64,000 nucleotides of DNA from Geobacillus genomosp. 3 (GCF_000445995.2 NC_022080.4:1736001-1800000); one strand, 5' to 3'; numbered from the stretch's first letter, positions 16,571 to 24,897 are shown. Made by a program: numbers and translations. The notes: a model not told the origin generated them from the sequence alone.

Positions 16571-18029
16571 AGCGCAAGTCGGCATGGTGATGAATTTGGA
16601 CAAATGCATCGGCTGCCACACATGCAGCGTCACATGCAAAAACACATGGACGAACCGCCCTGGTGCTGAATACATGTACTTTAACAACGTGGAAACGAAA
16701 CCGGGAATCGGCTACCCGAAACAATGGGAAGACCAAGAGAAATATAGAGGCGGTTGGGAGTTGAAAAACGGCGAATTGCGGCTCAAGTCCGGCCCGAAGG
16801 CGACGCGGCTCGTCAACTTGTTCTACAACCCGTACCAGCCGACGATCGACGATTATTACGAGCCGTGGAACTACGACTATGAAACATTGACGAACAGCCC
16901 GCAAAAACAATACCAACCGGTTGCCCGGCCGAAATCCAGCATCACCGGCGAATGGATGGAACTGTCATGGGGGCCGAACTGGGAAGACGACTTGGCCGGC
17001 GCCCACGTCACAGGGCTGCGCGACCCGAACGTCGTCAAAATGGAGGAGTCGATTCAGGCGGAATTTGAGGACGTCTTTATGATGTACTTGCCGCGCATTT
17101 GCGAACATTGCCTCAATCCGTCATGCGTATCAAGCTGCCCGTCAGGCGCCATGTACAAACGCGACGAGGACGGCATCGTCCTCGTCGACCAAAACGCCTG
17201 CCGCGCATGGCGGTATTGCGTGACAAGCTGCCCGTACAAAAAAGTGTATTTCAACTGGCAGACGAACAAAGCGGAAAAATGCACCCTCTGCTTCCCGCGC
17301 ATCGAAGCCGGTTTGCCGACGATTTGTTCGGAAACATGCGTCGGCCGTATCCGCTACATCGGCGTGATGTTGTATGACGCAGATAAAGTGAAAGAAGCGG
17401 CGAGCGTCGCAGATGAGAAACAGCTGTACCACGCCCAGCTTGATATTTTCCTTGATCCGAACGATCCGGCCGTCATCGCCGCCGCGAAAGAAGCCGGCAT
17501 TCCGGACGAATGGATCGCCGCCGCGCAGCGTTCGCCGATTTACAAAATGATCGTCGACTGGAAAATCGCCTTGCCGCTCCATCCGGAATACCGGACGCTG
17601 CCGATGGTGTGGTACATTCCGCCGCTTAGCCCGATCATGAATACGATCGAAGGAAAAGGAAGCAACGCCAGCGCCGATGACATTTTCCCGGCGATTGACA
17701 ACATGCGCATTCCGATCGAATATTTGGCGAACTTGTTGACGGCGGGCGATACGGCGCATATCCGCACGACATTGAAAAAAATGGCGGCGATGCGTTCGTA
17801 CATGCGGGCGATACAAACAAACAAACAACCGGACATTCGCCTCATCGAATCGCTCGGCTTAAGCCGCGAAGATATCGAAGAAATGTACCGCCTGCTTGCG
17901 ATCGCCAAATACGAAGACCGCTTTGTTATCCCGGCGTCGCACCGCGAAGAAGTGGCCGACTTGTATGCGGAACAAGGCAGCTGCGGACTGGCATTCGCCG
18001 GCGGCCCGGGCGCTTGCGGCACGCTGTAG
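16560..18029 (+). CDS. narH: Respiratory nitrate reductase, iron-sulfur beta subunit
   Basis: This 489-residue electron-transfer subunit carries four clusters between NarI haems and NarG. Ferredoxin-like Cys groups are seen at CIGCHTCSVTCK (near residue 16), CEHCLNPSCVSSCP, CRAWRYCVTSCP (the Trp-containing motif that makes the [3Fe-4S] cluster) and CTLCFPRIEAGLPTICSETC. The start is a TTG at 16560, nine bases after GAGGAGG. It gives the KIKAQVGMVMNLDKC N-terminus usual for Bacillus NarH, while an in-frame TTG at 16551 sits right on the ribosome binding site. Its first codons overlap the end of narG, implying translational coupling. Confidence 0.97.
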   Translation: MKIKAQVGMVMNLDKCIGCHTCSVTCKNTWTNRPGAEYMYFNNVETKPGIGYPKQWEDQEKYRGGWELKNGELRLKSGPKATRLVNLFYNPYQPTIDDYYEPWNYDYETLTNSPQKQYQPVARPKSSITGEWMELSWGPNWEDDLAGAHVTGLRDPNVVKMEESIQAEFEDVFMMYLPRICEHCLNPSCVSSCPSGAMYKRDEDGIVLVDQNACRAWRYCVTSCPYKKVYFNWQTNKAEKCTLCFPRIEAGLPTICSETCVGRIRYIGVMLYDADKVKEAASVADEKQLYHAQLDIFLDPNDPAVIAAAKEAGIPDEWIAAAQRSPIYKMIVDWKIALPLHPEYRTLPMVWYIPPLSPIMNTIEGKGSNASADDIFPAIDNMRIPIEYLANLLTAGDTAHIRTTLKKMAAMRSYMRAIQTNKQPDIRLIESLGLSREDIEEMYRLLAIAKYEDRFVIPASHREEVADLYAEQGSCGLAFAGGPGACGTL

Positions 18030-18037
18030 AGGGAGAA

Positions 18038-18051
18038 GGCGGGGCCCCGCC
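18038..18051. other. GC-rich palindrome between narH and narJ
   Basis: GGCGGGGCCCCGCC is a perfect 14-base palindrome located 9 bases after the narH stop and 35 bases before narJ. There is no T-run on the plus strand. It may stabilise or segment the nar mRNA, an arrangement that would keep NarJ chaperone levels below those of NarGH. That role is inference. Confidence 0.55.
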
Positions 18052-18085
18052 CCCTTTCCCCTTGAACAATAAAAATGGAGGATTT

Positions 18086-18664
18086 ATGATGAACAGCGAA
18101 CAACAACAAACGATCTTTTTGTGTGTGTCGTATTTGTTGTCTTATCCGGACGAACAGTGGGCCGAATCGCTCTCAGACTGCTTAGACGCCATCCGCTCGC
18201 TTGACGATGAGGCCGTTCGTACGCCGCTTTTGTCGTTTGCTGAACAAATCGCCGCCATCCCGGCCCGAAAGCGGATGGAGCGGTATGTGGACACGTTTGA
18301 TTTCGGCAAAAAAACGAATTTGTACTTGACGTATATGACGAACGGCGAACAGCGGGAGCGCGGGGTTGAACTCGTCGCCTTAAAAGCGCGCTACGAAGCG
18401 GCAGGATTCGCCATCCCCGATCACGAACTGCCCGACTACTTGCCGCTGATGCTCGAATGGATGGCGTATGCGGATCAGGAGCATGCCATCGCCTTGCTTG
18501 CCGACTATGCCAGCCACATCCGTGAAATCGGCGACCGGCTGGCCGCGGCGGGCAGCCCATATGCCCAGCTGTTTCAAGTGTTGAATCACACATTAACTCA
18601 ACTCGGCGTGACGCCGATTCCGAAAGGAAGTGCAACGGCATGGTTAGCCAATTTCTCTGGGTGA
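18086..18664 (+). CDS. narJ: Nitrate reductase assembly chaperone NarJ (delta subunit)
   Basis: This 192-residue TorD/NarJ-family all-helical chaperone binds the NarG N-terminus and assists molybdenum cofactor and FS0 insertion. It is not part of the final enzyme. Visible family blocks are VSYLLSYPDEQW at the start, YVDTFDFGKKTNLYLTYMTNGEQRERG in the middle, and ELPDYLPLMLEWM, the NarJ signature. Two ATGs (18086, 18089) follow GGAGGA, and the first is taken. The open frame extends to 18014 with no ribosome binding site. It overlaps narI by 25 bases, so translation is likely coupled to narI. Confidence 0.95.
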   Translation: MMNSEQQQTIFLCVSYLLSYPDEQWAESLSDCLDAIRSLDDEAVRTPLLSFAEQIAAIPARKRMERYVDTFDFGKKTNLYLTYMTNGEQRERGVELVALKARYEAAGFAIPDHELPDYLPLMLEWMAYADQEHAIALLADYASHIREIGDRLAAAGSPYAQLFQVLNHTLTQLGVTPIPKGSATAWLANFSG

Positions 18665-19344
18665 TTGTTCCGTATTTGGCGCTTGTCCTATTTGTCGCCG
18701 GCCATATTTGGCGCTACCAGCGCGACCAGTTTGGTTGGACGTCCAAATCGAGCGAGCTGTTGGAGAAAAAACAGCTGCGCCTTGGCAGCTTGCTCTTTCA
18801 CTGGGGCATTTTGTTCGTGTTTGTCGGCCATGTGATGGGTATTCTCATTCCTGAGCCGTTTTATGAAGCGCTTGGCGTGACGGAGGAGACATACCACGTC
18901 ATCGCCTTGGCGGGCGGCATTCCGGCTGGCTTGGCCGCGTTTGTTGGGTTGGTCATCTTATTCCGCCGCCGCCTGACGGTCAAACGCGTGCGGGTGACAA
19001 GCAGCACCGGCGACTGGGTCGCGCTCGGATTTTTGCTCGCCGTGATCGCGAGCGGGTTATCATCGACGCTGCTGAACGTCAACTCACACGGCTTTGACTA
19101 CCGGACGACGATCGGTCCATGGTTCCGCGGCCTTCTCACGTTCCGTCCGGACCCAGCCTACATGGAAACGGTGCCGCTTTGGTTCAAAATCCATATTCTG
19201 TCCGCGTTCGGCTTGTTCGCCGTCTGGCCGTTCACCCGTCTCGTTCACGTATTCAGTTTCCCGCTCCGCTACTTGCAGCGCAGCTACGTCGTCTACCGGA
19301 AGCGGGTGCCAAAATCCGTTGATTCGCTTGACCGCGCCCAGTAA
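18640..19344 (+). CDS. narI: Respiratory nitrate reductase, cytochrome b gamma subunit
   Basis: This 234-residue membrane subunit has five hydrophobic segments and oxidises menaquinol. It passes electrons through two haems b to NarH and anchors the complex. Candidate haem ligands are the histidines in FHWGILFVFVGHVMG (segment 2) and in FKIHILSAF and TRLVHVFSF (segments 4-5), as in the family. The ATG at 18640 lies within the end of narJ, with GGAAG upstream. It is the last gene of the operon, followed by two related hairpins at 19390-19418 and 19471-19507. Length and topology are standard. Confidence 0.96.
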   Translation: MVSQFLWVIVPYLALVLFVAGHIWRYQRDQFGWTSKSSELLEKKQLRLGSLLFHWGILFVFVGHVMGILIPEPFYEALGVTEETYHVIALAGGIPAGLAAFVGLVILFRRRLTVKRVRVTSSTGDWVALGFLLAVIASGLSSTLLNVNSHGFDYRTTIGPWFRGLLTFRPDPAYMETVPLWFKIHILSAFGLFAVWPFTRLVHVFSFPLRYLQRSYVVYRKRVPKSVDSLDRAQ

Positions 19345-19389
19345 GCGGGAAACAGCATGAAACCCACACCCGAGACCGTCATCACAGAA

Positions 19390-19418
19390 AACGGGATGCC
19401 GTTCATCCGCATCCCGTT
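19390..19418. repeat. First of two near-identical hairpins after narI
   Basis: AACGGGATG and CATCCCGTT form a 9-bp stem around an 11-base loop, with no T-run. The same stem sequence recurs 81 bases on as a true terminator, so the pair looks like a duplicated 3' end. Confidence 0.55.
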
Positions 19419-19467
19419 CCTCTCCATCACGGTCCGGCGCCAAACTGATCAATCGGCGCGCCATGAA

Positions 19468-19507
19468 GAAAACGGGATGCTTCCTTATATGGAGCATCCC
19501 GTTTTTC
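19468..19507. terminator. Bidirectional terminator between narI and the hemerythrin gene
   Basis: AACGGGATGCT and AGCATCCCGTT form an 11-bp stem, with TTTTTC on the plus side and a matching A-run (T-run on the minus strand) on the other. It can end both narGHJI and the convergent hemerythrin transcript. Confidence 0.85.
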
Positions 19508-19516
19508 GTTCCATCG

Positions 19517-20047
19517 TCACTCGTTAATGCGTGCCAACAACTCCTCTTTCTCCTCAGCCGATAACAGCCGCTCCGCCATCGGAAACAGCACATTTTCTTC
19601 CTTCATAAAATGCTCATCCAAAATATGATGCGCCTCAATGACCGCGCCGGCGAGCGTTAACGCCTGTTCGCTGTCCACCGTTTCCGGCAAATGGGTGGTT
19701 TTCTCCAAAAACATCGAAAGACGCGCTTTCGCCTGCTCGTGTTCGTATTCCATCACCGCGATCGGCCCGCTCGTCCGCCCGATGTATTCGGCCATCATCG
19801 GGAATAAGACGCCCTCTTCCCGCTCAGAGTGCGGATCCAACACCGCAACAAATGACGCTGTTTTTTTCCGCAGCTCAGCGAGCGGCTCACGCCAGTTACG
19901 GTCTGCCCCTTGGCCGATCGCTTCCGCTGTGGCGAGCAGCTGCTCCATTTGGGCGCGCAACGGGCCATGCTCCTGCTTTAGTTGCGCCAACCCGGCGCAT
20001 AGTTTTACTCCTTCAGGACCTCCCATATGGCAAAACGAATGCATCAT
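19517..20047 (-). CDS. Hemerythrin-like HHE domain protein
   Basis: This 176-residue cytoplasmic helical-bundle protein has the spaced His/Glu ligands of hemerythrins: LKQEHGPLRAQ, LDPHSEREEGVLFPMM, EYEHEQAK and AHHILDEHFMKEENVLFPM. Such di-iron proteins bind oxygen or NO, or take part in iron-sulfur repair under nitrosative stress. Which applies here is not shown. It is transcribed toward narI and shares a terminator with it. The promoter carries a perfect FNR-type box (20108-20123), which ties it to anaerobic nitrate respiration. Two adjacent ATGs (20047, 20044) follow AAAGGAGGAG, and either may be used. Confidence 0.88.
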   Translation of the reverse strand: MMHSFCHMGGPEGVKLCAGLAQLKQEHGPLRAQMEQLLATAEAIGQGADRNWREPLAELRKKTASFVAVLDPHSEREEGVLFPMMAEYIGRTSGPIAVMEYEHEQAKARLSMFLEKTTHLPETVDSEQALTLAGAVIEAHHILDEHFMKEENVLFPMAERLLSAEEKEELLARINE

Positions 20048-20079
20048 CGACTCCTCCTTTTGCTCGGTTCGTTGCCTCC

Positions 20080-20123
20080 ATTATACCGCGGGTGACGCCT
20101 TCGCCGTTGTGAGCGATATCACA
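20080..20123 (-). promoter_or_regulatory. Class II FNR promoter of the hemerythrin gene
   Basis: TGTGA-GCGATA-TCACA (20108-20123) is an exact match to the FNR/CRP-type box. TATAAT (minus strand, 20085-20080) lies so that a start near 20073 puts the box centre at about -42. There is no recognisable -35. This is the best FNR site in the window. Confidence 0.8.
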
Positions 20124-20131
20124 CACCTCGG

Positions 20132-20160
20132 CAAAAAAAGGGCACGCAACAAGCGTGCAA
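20132..20160 (-). terminator. Terminator of the 2-oxoacid oxidoreductase operon
   Basis: On the minus strand GCACGC-TTGTT-GCGTGC is followed by CCTTTTTTT. It lies about 25 bases past the stop of the alpha-beta gene and just upstream of the hemerythrin promoter. Confidence 0.88.
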
Positions 20161-20183
20161 CAAAAACAGCGAACCGCTGCTTC

Positions 20184-22478
20184 TTATAAATATGGATGCT
20201 CATGTTTCGCTTTTAAAATGCTCCATCTCCGCTCGACCTCTTGTTCTAACTCGTGTAGCAGACCCTCGTTTTCTTTCTGCAACAAATGTTTCGTTTTCCC
20301 CATGTACTTCAACCATTCACTTAACGGGACGCGGCGCCCTTTCGCTTCCGGGTCGTACGTGATCGTCGTTTTCCCCCGTTCCACTTCATACAGCGGGAAG
20401 AAACACGAATTCACAGCGGCCTCCAAAATTTTTTCCCCGTATCGCTCCTCCGATTTCCAGTTCAACGGGCAAGTGATGAGCAGCTTGCCGTACACTGTCC
20501 CTTCATGTTGGGCGTACCATTGCGCTTTCGCCGCCTTTTTCACCAAGTCTTGCGGAAACGCCTCCGTACCGGTGAAAACATAAGGGATATTCGTCGCCGC
20601 CATAATTTGCGGCGTATCTTTATGGTGGAACGATTTCCCGCGCTGCGTGTTCCCGACCCCGGTTGTGGTGGTCATGTGCCCCATCGGGGTGGAATACGAC
20701 ATTTGCGCCCCGGTGTTCATATAGCCTTCATTGTCATATTCAATGATGATAAGCTTATGGTTGCGCAGCGCCGCCCCGATGGCCGACCCCATGCCGATGT
20801 CCATTCCGCCGTCGCCCGTCACCATCACAAACGTTACATCGTCCGATACGTTCAGTTCCCCGCGCCGTTTCAGTTCAAAGAAGGCTTCAACCATCCCCGA
20901 CAGCGTCGCCGCCCCGTTTTGGAACAAGTTGTGCACCATCGTCTGTTTGTGCGCGCTGTACGGATAAGCGGCGGAGACGACATACGCACACCCGGTTTGG
21001 AACAAGACGACGATATCGCCTTCAATTCCTTTGAAAAAGAGTTCAAGCCCTGGGAAAATGCCGCATCCCGGACATGCCCCATGCCCCGGGGCGAGCCGCT
21101 TCGGCTTGGCGGTCAGCGCCCTAAGCGGCGGAATTTTCACATTCAACCGTTTCGTTTTTTCATCCATTGCCACATGGATCAGCCCGGTGCGGAACGCATC
21201 GCCGTGGAGCGGCTCAAGCAGACGCTTCGGCTGCTGTTCAGGCTGTCCGGGCACATGGCCGAAATAGTCAAACGGCTTTTCGGCCCGGCCGTTTTCCATC
21301 ACCTCGATGGCCATGCGGAACAACGCTTCCGCATCTTCGGTGTAAAAATCTTTGCCTCCAAGGCCGTAGACGCGGCTTACCACGATCGTCTCATTGTCGC
21401 GGTCTTCCTGCAGCGCCGCTTTCACTTCATGCGTCATGTTCGCCCCGTAAGCCCCGTACGAATCGGCCCGTTCGCCAATTAAGAGCACTTTCACGTGTTT
21501 CAGTGCCTGCCGGATTTCATCAGCCGGGAACGGACGAATGATGTTCGGGCTGACGACGCCCGCTTTCACTCCTTGTTTCCGCAAGCGGTCGGCGACATCT
21601 TTCGCTGTCTCAGCCGCCGAGTTCAACAAAAACAGCGCCACGTCGGCATCGTCCATCCGATACAAATCAAGCGGCTCATAGCGGCGCCCTGACCATTTTT
21701 CGTATTCGGCCGCCACCTGCCGGAACACGTCGCCGGCCCGGTATAAAGCGACCGATTGCTGATAATGGTTGTTGATCAAGTCATCGCCGCCCATATGCGC
21801 CCCGATCGTCACCGGCCGTTTCGGATCGGCCGCGGTCGGAAACCCTTCTTTGCGCGGGCCGATAAACGCCTGCACCGTTTCGCGGTCGCGGAAGTAATGA
21901 ACTTTCCGTTTTTGGTGCGACGTAAAAAACCCGTCATAGGCGATGATGACCGGAAGGCGGACGTCTTCGTGTTCGGCGATTTTGAGCGCCATGACGTTCA
22001 TATCGTAGACTGCTTGCGGCGTCCGGGCCAACAGCACGACCCAGCCGGTGTTGAGTGTAAAATACAAATCAGAATGGTCGCCGTGAATGTCAAGCGGGCC
22101 GCTGACCGAACGGGTGACGAGATTGAGCACCATCGGGAAGCGGGTGCCTGATTGCACCGGCAGCTGTTCAAGCATATACATGAGCCCGTTGGCGCTCGTC
22201 GCGTTCAGTACGCGCGCGCCCATCAGCGATGCGCCGTAACAAATCCCCGCCGAACCGTGCTCGCCGTCGGCGGGAATGAGTTTTGTATCGTGTTCCCCCC
22301 GCACCTTCATTTGATCGAGCAGTTGGGCGATTTCCGTAGATGGGGTAATCGGGAAGTACCCCATAATGTGATAGTTAATTTGGCTCGCCGCCAACGCCGC
22401 CATTTCATTGCCAGAAGCAAACGTCGTCTCCTGCACAGCGCGATTCGTCCGCTCGACCTCTTTTTCAATCATTGCCAT
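20184..22478 (-). CDS. Pyruvate/2-oxoacid:ferredoxin oxidoreductase, fused alpha-beta subunit
   Basis: This 764-residue protein fuses two normally separate subunits. Residues 1 to about 400 are the alpha (pyrimidine-binding) part with GNEMAALAASQINYHIMGYFPITPSTE and a domain II ending in VGERADSYGAYG-like text. From about 450, GHGACPGCG and GDGGMDIGMGSAIGAALRNH ... NEGYMNTGAQ are the beta subunit with its [4Fe-4S] Cys pair and thiamine-diphosphate motif. The reaction is CoA-dependent oxidative decarboxylation of pyruvate (or a related 2-oxoacid), reducing ferredoxin, in the cytoplasm. Its start overlaps the end of the gamma-delta gene by 10 bases. GGGGGAGCGG precedes ATG 22478. Pyruvate is the likeliest substrate but is not proved by the sequence. 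Confidence 0.9.
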   Translation of the reverse strand: MAMIEKEVERTNRAVQETTFASGNEMAALAASQINYHIMGYFPITPSTEIAQLLDQMKVRGEHDTKLIPADGEHGSAGICYGASLMGARVLNATSANGLMYMLEQLPVQSGTRFPMVLNLVTRSVSGPLDIHGDHSDLYFTLNTGWVVLLARTPQAVYDMNVMALKIAEHEDVRLPVIIAYDGFFTSHQKRKVHYFRDRETVQAFIGPRKEGFPTAADPKRPVTIGAHMGGDDLINNHYQQSVALYRAGDVFRQVAAEYEKWSGRRYEPLDLYRMDDADVALFLLNSAAETAKDVADRLRKQGVKAGVVSPNIIRPFPADEIRQALKHVKVLLIGERADSYGAYGANMTHEVKAALQEDRDNETIVVSRVYGLGGKDFYTEDAEALFRMAIEVMENGRAEKPFDYFGHVPGQPEQQPKRLLEPLHGDAFRTGLIHVAMDEKTKRLNVKIPPLRALTAKPKRLAPGHGACPGCGIFPGLELFFKGIEGDIVVLFQTGCAYVVSAAYPYSAHKQTMVHNLFQNGAATLSGMVEAFFELKRRGELNVSDDVTFVMVTGDGGMDIGMGSAIGAALRNHKLIIIEYDNEGYMNTGAQMSYSTPMGHMTTTTGVGNTQRGKSFHHKDTPQIMAATNIPYVFTGTEAFPQDLVKKAAKAQWYAQHEGTVYGKLLITCPLNWKSEERYGEKILEAAVNSCFFPLYEVERGKTTITYDPEAKGRRVPLSEWLKYMGKTKHLLQKENEGLLHELEQEVERRWSILKAKHEHPYL

Positions 22479-23479
22479 GCTTCCGCTCCCCCTTTCCTAA
22501 ACGAAAACGAATATTTCAGCGAATGCGCTTCGGCAAACCCCGGCGTCTCCCGCTCGGCTGTTAAGGCGGCCGTCGGACACGCTTCGACGCATTTTAAACA
22601 ACCTTTGCAATATTGGTAGTCAAGACCGGCTAAAAACATTTGCTTCCGTCCTTTTTTGTCCACCCGTTCTTCCCAGACGAAACAAAGGTCGGGGCAAACA
22701 TTGTCACAGGCGACGCAATGAATGCATTTGTCCGCCTCCCAGCGCGGCAAAAACCCTTGCCGGGAACCGCTTACATTCTTCAACAAACTGTTCCCGCCGG
22801 CGACAATGACCCCGCCGATTAACTGGGTTTCATAGCCAAACCGGGGGAGCGGCCGAACGAACTTCTTCGCCTCCATGGAAGCGGCAGCAGTATGAAACCG
22901 CACTTCTTCGTAGCCGCGGCGAAACGCGCGAACGTTCGCTTCAATCAAGTGCGGCGCCTTCGTTGAAAACGTCCGGCGAATAACCGTTTCCATCGCTTCC
23001 GGTTCAATAAAGGAACAAACGCGCAACAACGCCCCTAGCATCGGTGTATTGATTTTCACCCGTTCCTCAACAGCGATGCCAAGCGCATCGACGACAGCCA
23101 ACGTCCCATAAGGCAGGCGCAAATCGCGGCGAATCTCAGCGAACTCGCGCGTCGAGTTGACGACCGCCGTCCCGTCGGCGGCGAGGCCGCTCGTCACGTC
23201 CACCATCTTGGCGAGCGCTTCATGGAACACGCCGATCACATGTGGAGCCATAATCGGGCTATGATCGCGAATCTCAATATGCGGCTCACAAAAACGGATA
23301 AAGCTTTTCACCGGCGTTCCTTTTTTCTCGGAGCCATAGGAAGAAAAGTTCGACCCATTAAGCCCCGACCATAACACGCCCGCTTCGGCGAGCATCTTTC
23401 CCGCCAAGTTGGCCCCGAGTCCGCCGATTGACTCAAGGCGGATCTCAAAAAAGCCTTGTTCATTTGTCGTAGGCAGCAT
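22469..23479 (-). CDS. Pyruvate/2-oxoacid:ferredoxin oxidoreductase, fused gamma-delta subunit
   Basis: This 336-residue protein has an N-terminal gamma domain (EIRLESIGGLGANLAGKMLAEA, the CoA-related domain) and a C-terminal two-cluster ferredoxin (delta) domain with CIHCVACDNVCPDLC and CKGCLKCVEACP. Together with the following alpha-beta fusion it makes the complete four-subunit enzyme from two genes. ATG 23479 is chosen, nine bases from GGGAGG. The in-frame ATG at 23485 is only three bases from that site. It is first in the operon, with an AT-rich promoter region upstream containing an FNR-like half-site. The enzyme is oxygen-sensitive in most organisms, so anaerobic expression would make sense. 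Confidence 0.9.
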   Translation of the reverse strand: MLPTTNEQGFFEIRLESIGGLGANLAGKMLAEAGVLWSGLNGSNFSSYGSEKKGTPVKSFIRFCEPHIEIRDHSPIMAPHVIGVFHEALAKMVDVTSGLAADGTAVVNSTREFAEIRRDLRLPYGTLAVVDALGIAVEERVKINTPMLGALLRVCSFIEPEAMETVIRRTFSTKAPHLIEANVRAFRRGYEEVRFHTAAASMEAKKFVRPLPRFGYETQLIGGVIVAGGNSLLKNVSGSRQGFLPRWEADKCIHCVACDNVCPDLCFVWEERVDKKGRKQMFLAGLDYQYCKGCLKCVEACPTAALTAERETPGFAEAHSLKYSFSFRKGGAEAWQ

Positions 23480-23521
23480 TGTCATCCCCCTCCCAATACA
23501 AAAAATGCATCCCCCATTTTC

Positions 23522-23564
23522 ATTATAAGTGAAAAAGGCTTGGAAAACTGTGACAAAAAATAAA
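23522..23564 (-). promoter_or_regulatory. Predicted promoter of the 2-oxoacid oxidoreductase operon with FNR half-site
   Basis: TATAAT on the minus strand (23527-23522) is a good -10 in an AT-rich stretch. A TGTGA half-site (23549-23553 on the plus strand) begins a 16-base window centred about 41.5 bases upstream of the predicted start. Its other half (ATAAA in place of TCACA) is degenerate. Activation by FNR is only suggested. Confidence 0.4.
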
Positions 23565-23652
23565 CAGTTTCAATTTTTTTATTAAACAGAGTAATATAAC
23601 ACGTTAAAATAAATAGTTTTTTTGTATAACAGGATCAACAAGTTATATAAAA

Positions 23653-23677
23653 CAAAAAAAGCCCTCTAACGGGCTTA
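23653..23677 (-). terminator. Terminator overlapping the hemD-like stop codon
   Basis: On the minus strand AAGCCC-GTTAGA-GGGCTT is followed by TTTTTG. The stem begins in the TAA stop of the uroporphyrinogen-III synthase gene. Confidence 0.82.
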
Positions 23678-24469
23678 AGCATCAAAATAGCGGGCGAGCG
23701 TCACGATCATCGCTCCCATTCGCTCATGTTCCGGCGCGATGACGCGGCTGACCCCTTCTTCTTCGAGCGCTTCTTGCGTCACTTGGCCGACGGCGCAGGC
23801 GACAACATCGGTGCGAAACGCCTCAAGCAGCGGTTCGACCTCCTTTTTTTCACGGGCGAACGAAAAGAAAAAGCGGACTTGCATCGCCGATGTAAAACAG
23901 ACGGCATCAACCTCGCGTCCGACGACTTCGTTGTACAACGCTTCAAGCGTTTCCTCATCCGGGGCGACGTGCCGGTATGGCAACAGTTCCGTATACGATG
24001 CGCCGCGCGCAAGGAAAAACTGCCGAAGCTTTGGCGCAGTGTCGCCGTACAGCTGGGCCACGACGTTTTTTCCGGCAACATCGTATGCAGCAAGGGCGCG
24101 GATCAGTCCTTTCGTCGTTCCGTCTTCACTTAATGCGGCCGGGGTGACGCCGATTTTTCTCAGCGCCGTCACCGTTTTATAGCCGCGGACGGCGATGTTG
24201 GCCCGTTCAACGGCCTGTCGCCATTCATCGGCGATCCCTTCCCGCCCGGCCGCTTCCCAAAGCGCCTCGACCCCGATTCCGGTCGTAAACACAATCCAAT
24301 CGGGCCGCATGGCGATCACCGCCCGCATTTCCACGCCCAATTCTTCCCCTTTTCGAAACGTCGTTCCTTGCGCCGGGCGAATGACGGCCGTCCCCCCTTG
24401 CTTTTCGATCAGCGTCGCCATCTCGTCCAACTTGCGCGAGGCGCATAGCGCGATTCGCTTGCCGTGCAT
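23675..24469 (-). CDS. Uroporphyrinogen-III synthase, stand-alone
   Basis: This 264-residue HemD-fold protein closes hydroxymethylbilane to uroporphyrinogen III, the branch point for haem and siroheme. Two-lobed family features are visible: RIALCASRKLDEMATLIEKQGG at the start, DWIVFTTGIGVEALWEAA, the hinge AVRGYKTVTALRKIGVTPA, and DAVCFTSAMQVRFFF with a closing VACAVGQVTQEALEEEG. ATG 24469 is selected for GGGAGGAACGAAC upstream. The open frame extends 22 codons with no such site. It is not in a hem operon but sits between a ferredoxin-linked enzyme and a small unknown gene near nar, so it may be a second copy that supplies tetrapyrrole for nitrate and nitrite respiration. That link is inference. 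Confidence 0.85.
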   Translation of the reverse strand: MHGKRIALCASRKLDEMATLIEKQGGTAVIRPAQGTTFRKGEELGVEMRAVIAMRPDWIVFTTGIGVEALWEAAGREGIADEWRQAVERANIAVRGYKTVTALRKIGVTPAALSEDGTTKGLIRALAAYDVAGKNVVAQLYGDTAPKLRQFFLARGASYTELLPYRHVAPDEETLEALYNEVVGREVDAVCFTSAMQVRFFFSFAREKKEVEPLLEAFRTDVVACAVGQVTQEALEEEGVSRVIAPEHERMGAMIVTLARYFDA

Positions 24470-24897
24470 GTTCGTTCCTCCCTGTTGTCCGTTATTCGTC
24501 TCTTTCATTCTAAAAGACCGCTGCCCCTTACGCAACGAAAGCGTGTTTTTTCAGCCGATGGCGCTGACGGACAAAGCAGCCTGGGAAGCCGGCGTTTTAG
24601 GGAAAAGCCGTGACAAACGAGCCCGCTTAAGTTGAAAAACCTTGCAAACCCGGCTTTTTTCGTTGTCAGCCAAAGGGAATGAATTCGGCGGCATCAATCG
24701 TGTTTCACCGCCTTTCAGAGCCAGCACCCCGCCCCCACGCAGCAACAAAGGCGGACGCCGCTAGGCTCTTTCCTTGCGGCAACAGCCATCAAGCGGCCCA
24801 AAGCCGTTTCTTCCCTGAACATGGTCGCAAAAAACGGCATGTTATCGGCCAATACGAAAAGGTGCCCCGACCCGTTTCAGGACACCTTCCTGTCGTT
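24470..24897. other. 428-bp region without a recognised gene
   Basis: The stretch between the hemD-like gene and the small gene at 24898 has no ORF with a ribosome binding site that I trust. It holds several short hairpins (TCAGC/GCTGA near 24552; AAGCCGG near 24588 facing CCGGCTTTTTT near 24650, which looks like a plus-strand terminator closing a structured segment) and the 24857 terminator. I could not match it to a known riboswitch. Confidence 0.5.
24857..24888 (-). terminator. Terminator after the 82-residue gene
   Basis: On the minus strand AAGGTGTCC pairs with GGGGCACCTT (one G-U) and runs into TTTTCG, 10 bases past the stop at 24898. Confidence 0.75.
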
